Counted from the stretch's first letter, positions 42,619 through 51,765 are shown. The stretch: 64,000 nt of DNA from Allorhizobium ampelinum S4 (GCF_000016285.1 NC_011989.1:747001-811000); one strand, 5' to 3'. Made by a program: numbers and translations. Notes: a model not told the origin generated them from the letters alone.

Positions 42619-43167
42619 TTACGCCTTGGCCCGCTTCAGATGCTCGGCCAGCCGGGGCATGATTTCCACGAAATTGCAGGGCCGGTAACGATAGTCCAAC
42701 TGTTGCGCAAGAATACCATCCCAACCATCCTTGCAGGCACCGGGAGAGCCGGGTAGGACGAAAACGAAGGTGCCGTTGGCAAGTCCGGCTGTAGCGCGCG
42801 ACTGGATGGTCGAAGTGCCGATTTTATCATAGGAAATCCGGTGAAACACGGCGGAAAATCCGTCCATCCGCTTGTCGAACAGCGGCTCCACCGCCTCCGG
42901 CGTCACATCTCGACCGGTAAATCCGGTGCCACCGGTGGTGATGATCACGTCGACATCCTGCGATTGGCTCCAGGCGCGCACCTGGTTGGCGATCCGATCG
43001 GCATCGTCGGGGACGATGGCGCGGTCGATGAGCTGATGCCCAGCCGTCTCGATCCGCTCGACCAGCACATCGCCGGAGCGGTCGTCGGTCAATGTTCTGC
43101 TGTCCGACACCGTCAGAACGGCGAAGCCGAGGGGAATAAAAGCGCGTGTTTCGTCCAGTCCGGGCAT
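42619..43167 (-). CDS. moaB: Molybdenum cofactor biosynthesis protein MoaB
   Basis: The 182-residue protein is of the MogA/MoaB family, which adenylylates molybdopterin before molybdate insertion. Signatures are VLTVSDSRTLTDDRSGD near the N-terminus, TTGGTGFTGRDVTPEA (about 77-92) and FVLPGSPGACKDGW. It is closer to MoaB (about 170-180 residues) than to MogA. The ATG at 43167 has GGAGA upstream; the longer frame reads a palindromic repeat. It lies next to ispE on the same strand, 112 bases after its end. Confidence 0.9.
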   Translation of the reverse strand: MPGLDETRAFIPLGFAVLTVSDSRTLTDDRSGDVLVERIETAGHQLIDRAIVPDDADRIANQVRAWSQSQDVDVIITTGGTGFTGRDVTPEAVEPLFDKRMDGFSAVFHRISYDKIGTSTIQSRATAGLANGTFVFVLPGSPGACKDGWDGILAQQLDYRYRPCNFVEIMPRLAEHLKRAKA

Positions 43168-43189
43168 GTCGGGTCTCCGATACAGCATG

Positions 43190-43234
43190 TTTTCCGAAAG
43201 CGTGCAGCGGCCTCGGGAAAAGACATGCGAAAAC
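43190..43234. repeat. Rhizobial palindromic repeat upstream of moaB
   Basis: TGTTTTC (43190-43196) and GAAAACA (43228-43234) enclose CGAAAGCGTGCAGCGGCC, a sequence type common in intergenic regions of Rhizobiaceae. A second inverted pair, CTATAGC (43241-43247) with GCTATAG (43278-43284), follows and overlaps the ispE stop. Confidence 0.5.
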
Positions 43235-43278
43235 ACAAGTCTATAGCATGTCAGGTGAATTCCGAAATACGCGACAGG

Positions 43279-44151
43279 CTATAGGGTCTGGCTCGCCTGA
43301 AAATACCAATCCGGCCGCGCCGTGAGAAGCGCTTTTTCAGCGGCAAATGCAGCGTCATAGGTGGGGTAAAGGCCAAAACAGGTGGCGCCGGAGCCGGACA
43401 TCCGGGTGACAAGCGCGCCGGTTGCTTCGATCATCCGGGAAAGCTCGGCAATGTGCGGACACAAGGTTTCGGCGGCGGGTTGCAGATCATTACGCAATCG
43501 GCGGAGCGTCTCTATCCATGGGTCTTGGTCCATCAGCGTTGGCAGCGGGCCAATCGGTGGATTGTCGCGCCTGGTCATCGCCTTGAAGATCGCTGGTGTG
43601 GACACCGCCTGCAACGGATTGCCGAGCAGGAGGCCAAAGCGTGGCAAGGCCGGCAGGGGTGTCAGGTCTTCGCCAATGCCTGTGGCGCGCAAGGATGTGC
43701 TTGCAAGGCACATCGGCACATCTGCTCCCAGCTTTAGGGCCAGATCCTCCAAGGCGGCTGGCTCAAGATGGCTTTCCCATAGGTGCTGCAAAGCCCTCAG
43801 CGTGGCTGCGGCATCGGCTGAACCGCCACCAATGCCGGACGCAATTGGCAGATTTTTTTGTAAGGAGATGGCAACGGACGGGGCAGGCAGGCCCTTGGCC
43901 AGAGTGGCTGTTCGCAACAGATCCCGCGCCCGAATAACCAGGTTTCCAGCCGGATCCTCCGACTGAAGCTGGCCTGCGAAGCGCCCCGACAGGGTAAATT
44001 CATCCTGTCGGGCCGCTTCAACGGTGATCACGTCGCCATGTCCGGCAAATGTCACGAGCGTATCGAGAAGGTGGTAGCCATCATCCCGTCTGCCCGTGAC
44101 ATGCAGGGCAAGATTGATCTTTGCCGCTGCAATTTCACGAAATACGGTCAT
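43279..44151 (-). CDS. ispE: 4-diphosphocytidyl-2-C-methyl-D-erythritol kinase IspE
   Basis: IspE phosphorylates CDP-methylerythritol in the MEP isoprenoid pathway. The 290-residue GHMP kinase has Lys11 in AAAKINLALHVTGRR, the ATP loop LPIASGIGGGSADAAA (about 101-116), the catalytic Asp in KLGADVPMCL and the third motif RMSGSGATCFGL. The ATG at 44151 has AGGA upstream. The TPR gene upstream ends 47 bases before it, and the polyprenyl synthase gene further upstream completes an isoprenoid-related neighbourhood. Confidence 0.94.
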   Translation of the reverse strand: MTVFREIAAAKINLALHVTGRRDDGYHLLDTLVTFAGHGDVITVEAARQDEFTLSGRFAGQLQSEDPAGNLVIRARDLLRTATLAKGLPAPSVAISLQKNLPIASGIGGGSADAAATLRALQHLWESHLEPAALEDLALKLGADVPMCLASTSLRATGIGEDLTPLPALPRFGLLLGNPLQAVSTPAIFKAMTRRDNPPIGPLPTLMDQDPWIETLRRLRNDLQPAAETLCPHIAELSRMIEATGALVTRMSGSGATCFGLYPTYDAAFAAEKALLTARPDWYFQASQTL

Positions 44152-44198
44152 TCGGGTTCCTGCCTCGCCCTGCTTGAAAACCAAGGCGTTGACGATGC

Positions 44199-46058
44199 TC
44201 AGGATTTCTTTTCAGGTTGGTCCGGGGTCTGCGGCGTGGGTGTGGGCGCCGGGGCGACTGGCGGCGTGGCTTCGGCTGCCCCCGGCCCGGCGGGCAGGTC
44301 AGGCAATCCCTTTTCCAGCTTTTCCTGCACCGTGGCGATCAGTTCCGGTTCCGGCTTGAACGCCAGGACCTGACGCCACTGGAAGGTGGCTTCCAGTTTG
44401 CGGCCAACCCGCCAATAGGCGTCGCCCAGATGGTCGTTGATCGTCGCGTCACCGGCCTTCAACTGCACTGCGCGCTCCAACTCCTCGACCGCCTCGTCAT
44501 ATCGGCCCAGCCGATAATAGGCCCAGCCAAGCGAGTCGACGATATAGCCATCATCAGGTTTCAGCTCGACGGCTTTCTTGATCATCTCCAGGCCCTCCTG
44601 GAGATTGCGGTTCATATCCACCCAGGAATAGCCGAGATAGTTGAGAACCTGTGGCTGCTGGGGATTAAGCTCCAGCGCCTTGCGGAAATTCGGCTCGGCC
44701 TGGTCCCATTTCTTCAGGCGTTCATAGGCAATGCCGCGCTGGAAAAACACCGGCCACTGGTTCTTTCCGGGGGCCGAACCAAGAATCTCCGCTGCCTTGT
44801 CGTAATTGGCGGCCATTTCGGTGTAGTCCTTGGCATCCGACAGCACGCTGCCATAGGCCAGATAGGAGCGGATATCCTGCGGATCGGAGGCGATCAGCGA
44901 TTTGAGATGGGCCTTGGATTCCTCGACCTTGCCGGTTTCGGCCAGCGCCAGACCCAGCTGCATTTCGGAAATCCGCCGCATCGGCGATTCGGCCGGCACC
45001 TGCTTGTAGAAGGAAATGGCCAGATCAGTCTGCTTGTTGCCCTCGGCAATGCCACCCAGCATGATCAGCGTATCGGCACTGTCGGGATCGAGCGCCCGCG
45101 ACAATTGCAGATAGAGCGCAACGGTGTCCTGGGTTCCCTGGCGGTTCAGGGCGCCACCGATCGAAAACAGCACTGAGGCTGCTCCTTCATCGGCGGTGGC
45201 CACCTGCGGCTTGGGAACCTCGCCCTTTTCGATCCGCTCGCGCATCGCCTTGAAGGGCGGATAATTGTTCAACACTTCGTCGCCAGCCGCCAGCGCATCG
45301 AGCGCTTTCTGCTTGTTGCCGGTCTTGGCTTCCAGCGTCGCCAGGGCCATGACAGCCCGCAGGAACGTGTCGGGCGCGGTCGCGCCGCCCTCGCGGTCGG
45401 TGATAACGCCGCTCAGATAGCTGCGGGCCTTGGTCTCGTCGCCAATGGCGGCAGCCATCACGCCCGCATTGTAGTTTTTGAAAATGCCGTACCAGTCCGG
45501 GCCTTTCATCTTGTCGAGATCGGCAAGGGCTTCCTTGCCACGCCCGGCGCCCATTTTCGCCCAAGCGGTCAGCAGCGCATTGGTCAGCCGGTCGAGATCG
45601 TTCGGCCCCTTATAGGCAAGGACTTTTTCCGCCGTGCGGTATTTTTTGCCTTTGATAGCCTCCAGACCGCGGACAATGGCGGTAATGCGCTCAACGGCCT
45701 GATCCTTGCGCAGCTCGTTGGCGTATTTCGCGCCTTCCTCGAAGCGGCCAGCCATCAGCAGCGACAGCATCAGGCTTTCGCGGATTTCCAGATCCTGCGG
45801 TTCGAAACGCAGCGCCTTCTCGTAAAGGGTCACGGCGGTCGTGAAATCGCGGTCGGTATTGGCCGTGCGGGCCGCCAGATACGCGCCGGACAGAGTATCG
45901 ACCTCATCAAGATCGAAGCCATCGACCGGCTGTTTTGCCGTTTCTGCCGCCATCGCTACCGGCGGAGCCAGGAAGGACGGGAGGACGCCCCCGCTGAAGG
46001 ACACCAGAAGCAGGAGCGCTGTGCCCGAGAGGAAGCGTTTGGCAAAGATCTGCCGCAT
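44199..46058 (-). CDS. Exported tetratricopeptide repeat protein
   Basis: The 619-residue protein has a Sec-type signal peptide (about 1-37, ending near VAMAAE) and many TPR units along its length. The clearest is the C-terminal series with the signature spacing W/L-G-Y-F-A-P (LNYLGYSWVDMNRNLQEG, VDSLGWAYYRLGRYDEA, NDHLGDAYWRVGRKLEA). The C-terminus is Pro/Ala/Thr-rich. It is likely periplasmic or outer-membrane associated, acting as a scaffold; no enzymatic domain is seen. ATG 46058 is preferred over TTG 46073. It precedes ispE on the same strand, an arrangement I recall in Rhizobiaceae. Confidence 0.87.
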   Translation of the reverse strand: MRQIFAKRFLSGTALLLLVSFSGGVLPSFLAPPVAMAAETAKQPVDGFDLDEVDTLSGAYLAARTANTDRDFTTAVTLYEKALRFEPQDLEIRESLMLSLLMAGRFEEGAKYANELRKDQAVERITAIVRGLEAIKGKKYRTAEKVLAYKGPNDLDRLTNALLTAWAKMGAGRGKEALADLDKMKGPDWYGIFKNYNAGVMAAAIGDETKARSYLSGVITDREGGATAPDTFLRAVMALATLEAKTGNKQKALDALAAGDEVLNNYPPFKAMRERIEKGEVPKPQVATADEGAASVLFSIGGALNRQGTQDTVALYLQLSRALDPDSADTLIMLGGIAEGNKQTDLAISFYKQVPAESPMRRISEMQLGLALAETGKVEESKAHLKSLIASDPQDIRSYLAYGSVLSDAKDYTEMAANYDKAAEILGSAPGKNQWPVFFQRGIAYERLKKWDQAEPNFRKALELNPQQPQVLNYLGYSWVDMNRNLQEGLEMIKKAVELKPDDGYIVDSLGWAYYRLGRYDEAVEELERAVQLKAGDATINDHLGDAYWRVGRKLEATFQWRQVLAFKPEPELIATVQEKLEKGLPDLPAGPGAAEATPPVAPAPTPTPQTPDQPEKKS

Positions 46059-46082
46059 GAAGAAGCCTTTCAACCAAGATCA

Positions 46083-46133
46083 CCGGTCATTCGACCGGAT
46101 CGGGCAACCAGGGTCACCGGCCATTCTGGCCGG
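46083..46133. repeat. Two tandem CCGG hairpins
   Basis: CCGGTC-ATTC-GACCGG (46083-46098) and CCGGCC-ATTCT-GGCCGG (46117-46133) are two versions of one unit, each starting CACCGG and ending CCGGATCGG. The compensating T/C and G/A changes keep the stems paired. They sit 25 bases upstream of the TPR gene. Confidence 0.55.
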
Positions 46134-46321
46134 ATCGGAAAATTCAACATCAGGCCAGCGAATCAGAAGGCTGCGAGGCTCGCTGCCAGCCAGGTCGCTG
46201 AGACCGGAACATGATATGTAAGAGCCTTGCCCCCACGTGACCAGTCAATGTGATGGCAACAGAATGGCTTTTTTGCGTAAGTGACATAAAAACCTCCCGG
46301 AACGTGTTAGCGGCAATGGCT

Positions 46322-46373
46322 CCCGGTTTTCCGGAGGAACGTCGGAGCATTTCAGCGTTTCAAGAAAACCGGG
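46322..46373. repeat. 10-bp inverted repeat, rhizobial intergenic type
   Basis: CCCGGTTTTC (46322-46331) and GAAAACCGGG (46364-46373) are perfect inverted repeats around GCATTTCAGCGTTTCA. They lie 60-110 bases after the end of the polyprenyl synthase gene and may help end that transcript. Confidence 0.5.
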
Positions 46374-46432
46374 TGTCTTTGGTGGATGTATTTCCAGATG
46401 CCAAACCGCAACATGGTCTGGCTGGAAATGTT

Positions 46433-47449
46433 TTAACTGACCCGTTCGATGCAGAAATCGATCACGTCCATCAAGGCATCTTTCCAGACGCCGTCAGGCA
46501 CCGGCGCCAGGGCATCGCGGGCGACGTCGCCATAGTGAATGGCCCGCGCCACTGTATCGGAAAGACCGTTATATTTGGTAATCAGCCCCATGGCCTTTTC
46601 CAGATTGGCATCGTCATGCCTGCCGCCTTCCAGCGCTTCGCGCCAGAAGCCCCGCTCGGCCTCGTTGCCGCGCCGGTAGGCGAGAATGACTGGCAGGGTG
46701 ATCTTGCCCTCGCGGAAATCGTCTCCGGTATTCTTGCCGAGATCGGCGACCTTGCCGCCGTAATCCAGGGCGTCATCGACCAGCTGGAAGGCCAGGCCCA
46801 AATTCATGCCGTAGGATTTGAGCGCGTTGCGGGCTGCCTTGTCCGTTCCCGCCACGATAGGGCCGACTTCGGCGGCGGCGGCAAACAGCGCCGCCGTCTT
46901 GGCACGAATGACCGCCTGATAATCGTCCTCGGTGGTTTCCATGTTCTTGGCGACCGAAAGCTGAAGCACTTCGCCCTCGGCAATCACCGAGGCCGCCGTT
47001 GACAAGACATCCAGCGCTTCCAGCGAGCCGACTTCGACCATCATTCGAAATGCCTGGCCAAGCAGGAAATCGCCGACCAACACGCTGGCCTGGTTGCCCC
47101 AGATCATCCGGGCGGTGGATTTGCCGCGCCTGAGGTCGCTCTCATCCACCACATCGTCATGCAGCAGCGTGGCAGTGTGCATGAATTCGACGCTGGTGGC
47201 GAGCTTGATATGGCCTTCGCCCTCATAGCCAAACATCGCGGCGGAGGCCAGCGTCAGCATTGGGCGCAGGCGCTTGCCACCAGAGGAAATCAGGTGATTG
47301 GCCACTTCCGGGATCATCTGGACATCGGAGCCTGCCTTGGACAGGATCAGTTGATTGACCCGCTCCATGCCGTTGCGGGTCAGGTCCACCAGAGGTTGCA
47401 CCGAGGCCTGTTTGTTTTTCTTGTCACCAAGCGGTATCACTGCGCCCAA
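46433..47449 (-). CDS. Polyprenyl diphosphate synthase (octa/decaprenyl, IspB/DdsA type)
   Basis: This trans-prenyltransferase makes the ubiquinone side chain. The 338-residue protein has the first Asp-rich motif LLHDDVVDESDLRRG (Asp98, 99, 102), GGKRLRP upstream and the second motif LVDDALDY (Asp225, 226, 229). Rhizobiaceae use ubiquinone-10, so decaprenyl diphosphate synthase is likely (inference). The start is a TTG at 47449 with AGGAG 9 bases upstream, and the N-terminus MGAVIPLGDKKNK matches the family as I remember it. It is divergent from the DUF2007 gene. Confidence 0.9.
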   Translation of the reverse strand: MGAVIPLGDKKNKQASVQPLVDLTRNGMERVNQLILSKAGSDVQMIPEVANHLISSGGKRLRPMLTLASAAMFGYEGEGHIKLATSVEFMHTATLLHDDVVDESDLRRGKSTARMIWGNQASVLVGDFLLGQAFRMMVEVGSLEALDVLSTAASVIAEGEVLQLSVAKNMETTEDDYQAVIRAKTAALFAAAAEVGPIVAGTDKAARNALKSYGMNLGLAFQLVDDALDYGGKVADLGKNTGDDFREGKITLPVILAYRRGNEAERGFWREALEGGRHDDANLEKAMGLITKYNGLSDTVARAIHYGDVARDALAPVPDGVWKDALMDVIDFCIERVS

Positions 47450-47775
47450 CTGTCCGGACTCCTGTTTATTCCTGTATCAGGACTGCGATAGCGTGTGGAT
47501 TAACACACCACAAGACCGCGTTGGCCCCTTATATCCAAGGCTCAATGTCATCTCAATCCCAACCGCGCCTAGCCCAACCGGATTTGGCCTAACCGGATCG
47601 GGCAATTGTCGTCGCTTCGACCCAACTTACGGTTTTTTTGCCTGACTGTCGCGTCATCAAGCGGTGTTTGCGCGAAAATTCGAGACATAATGCTCAAACA
47701 AACATAAAAAGCCGTTGGCGACCCGGCAAGAGCGGAATTTCTCTATCCCGCAGATTTGATAGGACTCATCATCGC
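47450..47775. other. Divergent intergenic region
   Basis: This 326-base gap has a small dyad, GTGTG-N6-CACAC (47493-47508), close to the polyprenyl synthase start, and two near repeats of CTAACCGGAT around 47575-47600. No coding frame is credible. Confidence 0.4.
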
Positions 47776-48006
47776 ATGCATGAACTCATTCGCACCAATG
47801 ACGCCGTTTTACTGTCCTTTGCCCAGAGCCTGATGAAGGATGCCGGTATCGAGAGCCTGATCGCCGACCAGTCGATGAGCATTCTGGAAGGATCGCTTGG
47901 GCTTTTGCCACGCCGTTTCCTGGTCGAGCCGGGCCGGGCAGAGGAAGCGCGGCGCATCCTGATCGATGCCGGTCTTGGCGCAGAGTTGCGCGACGGCGCG
48001 GCATAA
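47776..48006 (+). CDS. DUF2007 domain-containing protein
   Basis: The 76-residue protein has the ferredoxin-like DUF2007 pattern: an N-terminal strand ELIRTNDAVLLSFAQ, then LMKDAGIESLIADQSMS and a C-terminal FLVEPGRAEEARRIL. Members are thought to be putative signal-transducing or PII-like small proteins, without proven function. The frame is open back to 47638, but the family N-terminus begins at ATG 47776. The TrmN6-like gene follows 16 bases later, so the pair is probably co-transcribed. Confidence 0.8.
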   Translation: MHELIRTNDAVLLSFAQSLMKDAGIESLIADQSMSILEGSLGLLPRRFLVEPGRAEEARRILIDAGLGAELRDGAA

Positions 48007-48022
48007 TCAAGAGAGAAAGCCC

Positions 48023-48826
48023 ATGGCGTTTGAGGGGACTGCCTCCGATATCATCAACGAAACCGTCGATGCCTTTCATCGCGGCGGCTTTTTCCTCGTG
48101 CAGCCAAAAGGCCGTGGTCATCGCGCTGGCATGGATGCCATGCTCTTGGCAGCGTTGGTGGGGGAGGGTGGCACGGCTGCAGATCTGGGCGCTGGCGCCG
48201 GTGGCGCCGGTTTGGCTGTTGCCTCGCGTCTGCCAACGGCCATGGTGACTCTGGTCGAGCGCTCCCCTGACATGTTGTCCTATGCGCAAAAGACCCTCGA
48301 CCTGGCGGAGAACGCCCATCTGGCCGGACGGGTCCAGCTGGTCGCGGCGGATGTGACGCTGACGGGGCGGGCGCGCCGGGCGGCGGGATTGCCGGACGAT
48401 GCTTTCGATCATGTGATCATGAACCCACCCTTCAATGACGGGCGCGACCGGACAACGCCTGACAGCCTGAAGGCCGAGGCGCATGCCATGGATGGGGATA
48501 TGTTTGAGCGCTGGCTGCGCACCGCGGGTGCAATCATGAAACCCGGTGGGCAATTGTCGCTGATTGCCCGACCGCAATCGGTGGCCGAGATCATCGCTGC
48601 CTGCGGCAAACGCTTTGGCGGCATCGAGATCACCCTCATCCATCCAAGGGAGGGCGAAAGTGCGATCCGCCTGCTGCTGACGGCGATTAAAGGCTCGCGT
48701 GCCCGACTCACCTTCCGCAGCCCGCTGATCATGCATGGGCCTGAAGGCCACGCCTTCCTGCCGCAGGTCGATGCGCTCAACAACGGTCGGGGGGGCTATC
48801 CGAGGCTGGACATCAAGACGATCTGA
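48023..48826 (+). CDS. TrmN6-like tRNA1(Val) A37 N6-methyltransferase family protein
   Basis: The 267-residue SAM-dependent methyltransferase has the motif AADLGAGAGGAGL (about 52-64) and the N6-adenine/glutamine signature NPPF at 134-137. Homology and size fit the YfiC/TrmN6 group, which methylates A37 of tRNA1(Val) in E. coli; the target here is not proven. The ATG at 48023 has GAGAGAAAG upstream. It is paired with the DUF2007 gene and followed by the S49 peptidase gene. Confidence 0.82.
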   Translation: MAFEGTASDIINETVDAFHRGGFFLVQPKGRGHRAGMDAMLLAALVGEGGTAADLGAGAGGAGLAVASRLPTAMVTLVERSPDMLSYAQKTLDLAENAHLAGRVQLVAADVTLTGRARRAAGLPDDAFDHVIMNPPFNDGRDRTTPDSLKAEAHAMDGDMFERWLRTAGAIMKPGGQLSLIARPQSVAEIIAACGKRFGGIEITLIHPREGESAIRLLLTAIKGSRARLTFRSPLIMHGPEGHAFLPQVDALNNGRGGYPRLDIKTI

Positions 48827-48932
48827 TAGATTGCTGCGGCTGGGTCGTCAGGCAAAAATGAGCCCTGCCATTGCGTTTACGCCTTCAAGACTTACATGAC
48901 TGTTCTGTTCGAAGCAGCAAAGGATGTGACGC

Positions 48933-49799
48933 ATGGCGGGTCTATGGAAGCGGTGGGTGCCGAAGCGGTTTCGCAAGCAGGAAATCGTCATTCCAGTCGT
49001 GCGGCTGCATGGCGCGATCATGAGCGGCGGCAGCCGGTTTCGCCCGGCGCTGAACCTCGCGGCTATCGCACCACTTCTGGAAAAAGCCTTCAAGTTGAAG
49101 GACAGTCCGGCTGTGGTGCTGTCGCTCAATTCGCCAGGCGGCTCGCCGGTGCAATCGCGGATGATCTTTCAGCGCATCCGGACACTGGCCGATGAACACA
49201 GCAAGACCGTGCTGGTGTTCGTGGAGGATGTGGCAGCCTCCGGCGGCTATATGATCGCCCTTGCCGGCGATGAAATCATTGCCGACCCGACCTCGATTGT
49301 CGGCTCGATCGGCGTCGTGTCCGGCGGTTTCGGCTTTCCTGAGTTGCTGAAGAAGATCGGCGTCGAGCGGCGTGTCTATACAGCGGGCGAAAACAAGGTG
49401 ATGCTCGATCCGTTCCAGCCGGAAAAGCAGAGCGATATCGAGTATCTCAAGACCCTTCAGCTGGATATTCACGATGTTTTCATCGACATGGTCAAGACAC
49501 GGCGCGGCATCCGGCTTAACGACAATCCGGAGCTGTTTTCCGGCTTGTTCTGGACGGGCCGCAAGGGTTTCGAACTTGGTCTGGTGGACGGACTGGGCAG
49601 TATGCGTGAGGAGATCAAGGCGCGCTACGGCAAGACAGCCCGGCTGGAATTGATTTCGGGTGCCCGCGGCCTGTTCGGCAGGCGTCTGTCTGGGGTTGAT
49701 ACGGCGTTTTCTGCTCCCAGTGATATCGGCAGCGCCGCCGCCGCCGGCCTTGTGGAGACGCTGGAAGATCGGGCGCTCTGGGCGCGCTATGGGCTTTAG
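48933..49799 (+). CDS. S49 family peptidase (SppA/SohB type)
   Basis: The 288-residue protein is a Ser/Lys-dyad protease of family S49. Substrate-binding NSPGGSP lies at about 66-72, the nucleophile Ser103 in AASGGYMIAL and the likely base Lys155 in GENKVMLDPF. SppA enzymes digest signal-peptide remnants in the membrane. This short form has no clear membrane anchor, so it may be cytoplasmic or peripheral. The C-terminal 70 residues are less conserved. The ATG start is inside a GACGC context with modest ribosome binding. Confidence 0.88.
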   Translation: MAGLWKRWVPKRFRKQEIVIPVVRLHGAIMSGGSRFRPALNLAAIAPLLEKAFKLKDSPAVVLSLNSPGGSPVQSRMIFQRIRTLADEHSKTVLVFVEDVAASGGYMIALAGDEIIADPTSIVGSIGVVSGGFGFPELLKKIGVERRVYTAGENKVMLDPFQPEKQSDIEYLKTLQLDIHDVFIDMVKTRRGIRLNDNPELFSGLFWTGRKGFELGLVDGLGSMREEIKARYGKTARLELISGARGLFGRRLSGVDTAFSAPSDIGSAAAAGLVETLEDRALWARYGL

Positions 49800-49925
49800 A
49801 TATCCTTGATGTCCTTCGTCTTTTGGGAAACCCGGGGCTTTCGGACATGCGGGTGACCTGATAAAGGAGAGTGATGTCCTGTCGGTTTTCCAACGGACGT
49901 GGTAATCCGTGGGCGAGCAGGCAGC

Positions 49926-50114
49926 ATGACGCGCATTCTCTTTTTTATCATCCTGATCGGCCTTGCCGTCTGGTATTACCGGCGCTGGACGGCGTCGGTG
50001 GCGCAACGCAAGGCGGTTAATGCCCATCGCCGGAGCGGGCGCGACAGCGATGCGGTCACCACTCTGGTCAAGGATCCGAAGACCGGCGAATACCGGGTGA
50101 AGCAGGACGACTGA
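49926..50114 (+). CDS. Small single-pass membrane protein
   Basis: The 62-residue product has one membrane helix at about 4-19 (ILFFIILIGLAVWYY) followed by a basic, then mixed, soluble tail ending LVKDPKTGEYRVKQDD. I do not recognise a characterised family, although short proteins with this tail follow S49 peptidase genes in some relatives as I recall. The start ATG has only a weak AGCAGG upstream. A stronger ribosome binding site (AAGGAG at 49864) belongs to an overlapping 46-codon frame that lacks features. Confidence 0.6.
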   Translation: MTRILFFIILIGLAVWYYRRWTASVAQRKAVNAHRRSGRDSDAVTTLVKDPKTGEYRVKQDD

Positions 50115-50470
50115 CAAGAAGGGGCGAAGGTGATCCCCCCTATTCGGGAATCGGTATGAAATGCCAGCCTGTATACATGGTGCGTTGACGGCGACCTTGG
50201 TGCAGGGACACTTATCGACCAAGATAAAGTGTGCCAAAAACAGGTCGGTTGTGCAGCTCCGCTTGCATCATGCTGGAATTATGATTTTATAATCGGGAAC
50301 AACCTGTTGGTGAAACCTGTTTCACTGCCTTGGCGGTGCGTCTGCCTGATCCCCTATGGGTCAGGACAGGGATTATACAAAGCCTATAAACTGTTACAGT
50401 GAGCCGGAATGCGCCCGAAGAGCGCTCGCCACTGTAATCCTATGATGTAATACTATGAACCTGGGGGATC
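50115..50470. other. Intergenic region upstream of the HWE kinase
   Basis: This 356-base gap has no coding frame. It holds the small dyad GTGAAA-CCTG-TTTCAC and a GGAAC-N17-TGTT promoter-like pair. Confidence 0.4.
50296..50321 (+). promoter_or_regulatory. Candidate EcfG (general stress sigma factor) promoter
   Basis: GGAAC (50296-50300) and GTT (50319-50321), with 17 bases plus T between, approximate the EcfG consensus GGAAC-N16/17-CGTT except T for C. It is about 150 bases before the HWE kinase gene. Confidence 0.3.
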
Positions 50471-51655
50471 TTGGCATTGTCTTTTCCGGAGGCGAAACAC
50501 GCCTGGCCATCCTCTCATGTCTCTATCAGCACCGATGATTTTCTGGCTGGCGGCGGCAAAATTGGCGAGATGATCCGTCATTTCGACTGGGCAGCGACCT
50601 CGCTCGGTCCGATCAACACATGGCCGCTATCGCTGAAAATCACTATGCGAATGGTGTTAGCCTCTCGCCAGCCGATGTGCTTCTGGTGGGGACCGGACCT
50701 GCTACAATTCTATAACGATGCCTATGAGCCGATACTGGGCCTGCGCAGAGACAAGGCACTGGGCCTTCCGTTTACCGAAATCTGGGCGGATGTCTGGGAC
50801 GGGGTCCTGCCCTATGTGCGCAGCGCCCTGGCCGGCAAGGCGACATGGGAAGAAAATATGCCGCTGGTGATGACCCGCAACGGTTTTGCCGAACAGACCT
50901 ATTGGACATTTTCCTATAGCCCGCTTTATGGCGATGATGGTGCTGTGCATGGGCTGCTGAACATCGTCACGGAGACCACGCAGGCCGTGCTTGACCGCCA
51001 GGCACTGGAGACGAACCATGAGGAAACCCGCCAGCATCTTCGTCAAAAAGAAGCATTCGAGCAGGAATTGCGCCTGCTGAACGGCGAACTCGCGCATCGG
51101 GTGAAAAACATGCTGGCCATGGTGCAATCCATAGTCGGCCAGACCATGCGCGGCGCGCAATCGCTGCCGCAGGCGGCGAGCCTGGTTTCGGCCCGCATTC
51201 AGGCCTTGTCCAAGGCGCAGGATTTGTTGACCGGCAAAAGCGTGGCCTCGGCGGATATCGCCGAAGTGGTCGAAAATGCCATCGAGCCGCATCGTGACAG
51301 GCCTGACCGTTTTCAGGTTGTTGGACCGTCTTTACAAGCGTCTTCGCGCCAGGCGCTCGGCTTGTCGCTGGCCCTGCATGAGCTTGCCACCAATGCCACA
51401 AAATATGGATCGCTATCGGTGACGGAGGGTCAGGTGCGAGTGGAATGGGGCAAGGATGACGATGGCCGTTTCTTCTTGCGCTGGAGCGAGCGCGGTGGGC
51501 CGCCGGTGTCTGAGCCGGAGCGTCGTGGCTTCGGCTCCAAGCTGACGGAGCGCGTTGTGGCGGATCTGTTTCGCGGCGAGGCGAAGATTGATTTTGCGCT
51601 TGAAGGCGTGGTGTTTTTGCTGCGCGGACAATTGGATCAGGTCGCCAGCCACTGA
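50471..51655 (+). CDS. PAS-domain HWE-family histidine kinase
   Basis: The 394-residue cytoplasmic kinase has a PAS sensor domain (about 35-175) and an HWE kinase core. The phospho-accepting His209 lies in ELAHRVKNMLAMVQSI, the N-box is HELATNATKYGSLS (about 305-318) and the WSERGGPPV segment with Trp is diagnostic of HWE rather than HisKA kinases. HWE kinases in Rhizobiales often feed the PhyR-NepR-EcfG general stress pathway or light responses. No response regulator is adjacent. The start is a TTG at 50471 with TGGGGGA directly upstream; ATG 50570 is the alternative. Confidence 0.88.
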   Translation: MALSFPEAKHAWPSSHVSISTDDFLAGGGKIGEMIRHFDWAATSLGPINTWPLSLKITMRMVLASRQPMCFWWGPDLLQFYNDAYEPILGLRRDKALGLPFTEIWADVWDGVLPYVRSALAGKATWEENMPLVMTRNGFAEQTYWTFSYSPLYGDDGAVHGLLNIVTETTQAVLDRQALETNHEETRQHLRQKEAFEQELRLLNGELAHRVKNMLAMVQSIVGQTMRGAQSLPQAASLVSARIQALSKAQDLLTGKSVASADIAEVVENAIEPHRDRPDRFQVVGPSLQASSRQALGLSLALHELATNATKYGSLSVTEGQVRVEWGKDDDGRFFLRWSERGGPPVSEPERRGFGSKLTERVVADLFRGEAKIDFALEGVVFLLRGQLDQVASH

Positions 51656-51765
51656 GCGACCGGACTGATGAGTAGCTCCTGCCAAACAACGCCACTCTTG
51701 ACCGCAAAGGCCGCACATGGCAGGTCAGACTGACCCTTTGACTTCGATGATAAATGCAGGTTCCC

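Larger units (their letters stand above)
46059..46432. other. Repeat-bearing gap between the TPR and polyprenyl synthase genes
   Basis: The 374-base gap has no credible coding frame. It carries two tandem GC-rich hairpins (46083-46133) and one inverted repeat (46322-46373). Confidence 0.5.

Noticed and set aside
49874..50014. 46-codon frame with a strong AAGGAG site after the S49 gene
   Set aside because: Its product has no feature. The overlapping frame at 49926 encodes a clear membrane helix and is preferred, though both could be translated.
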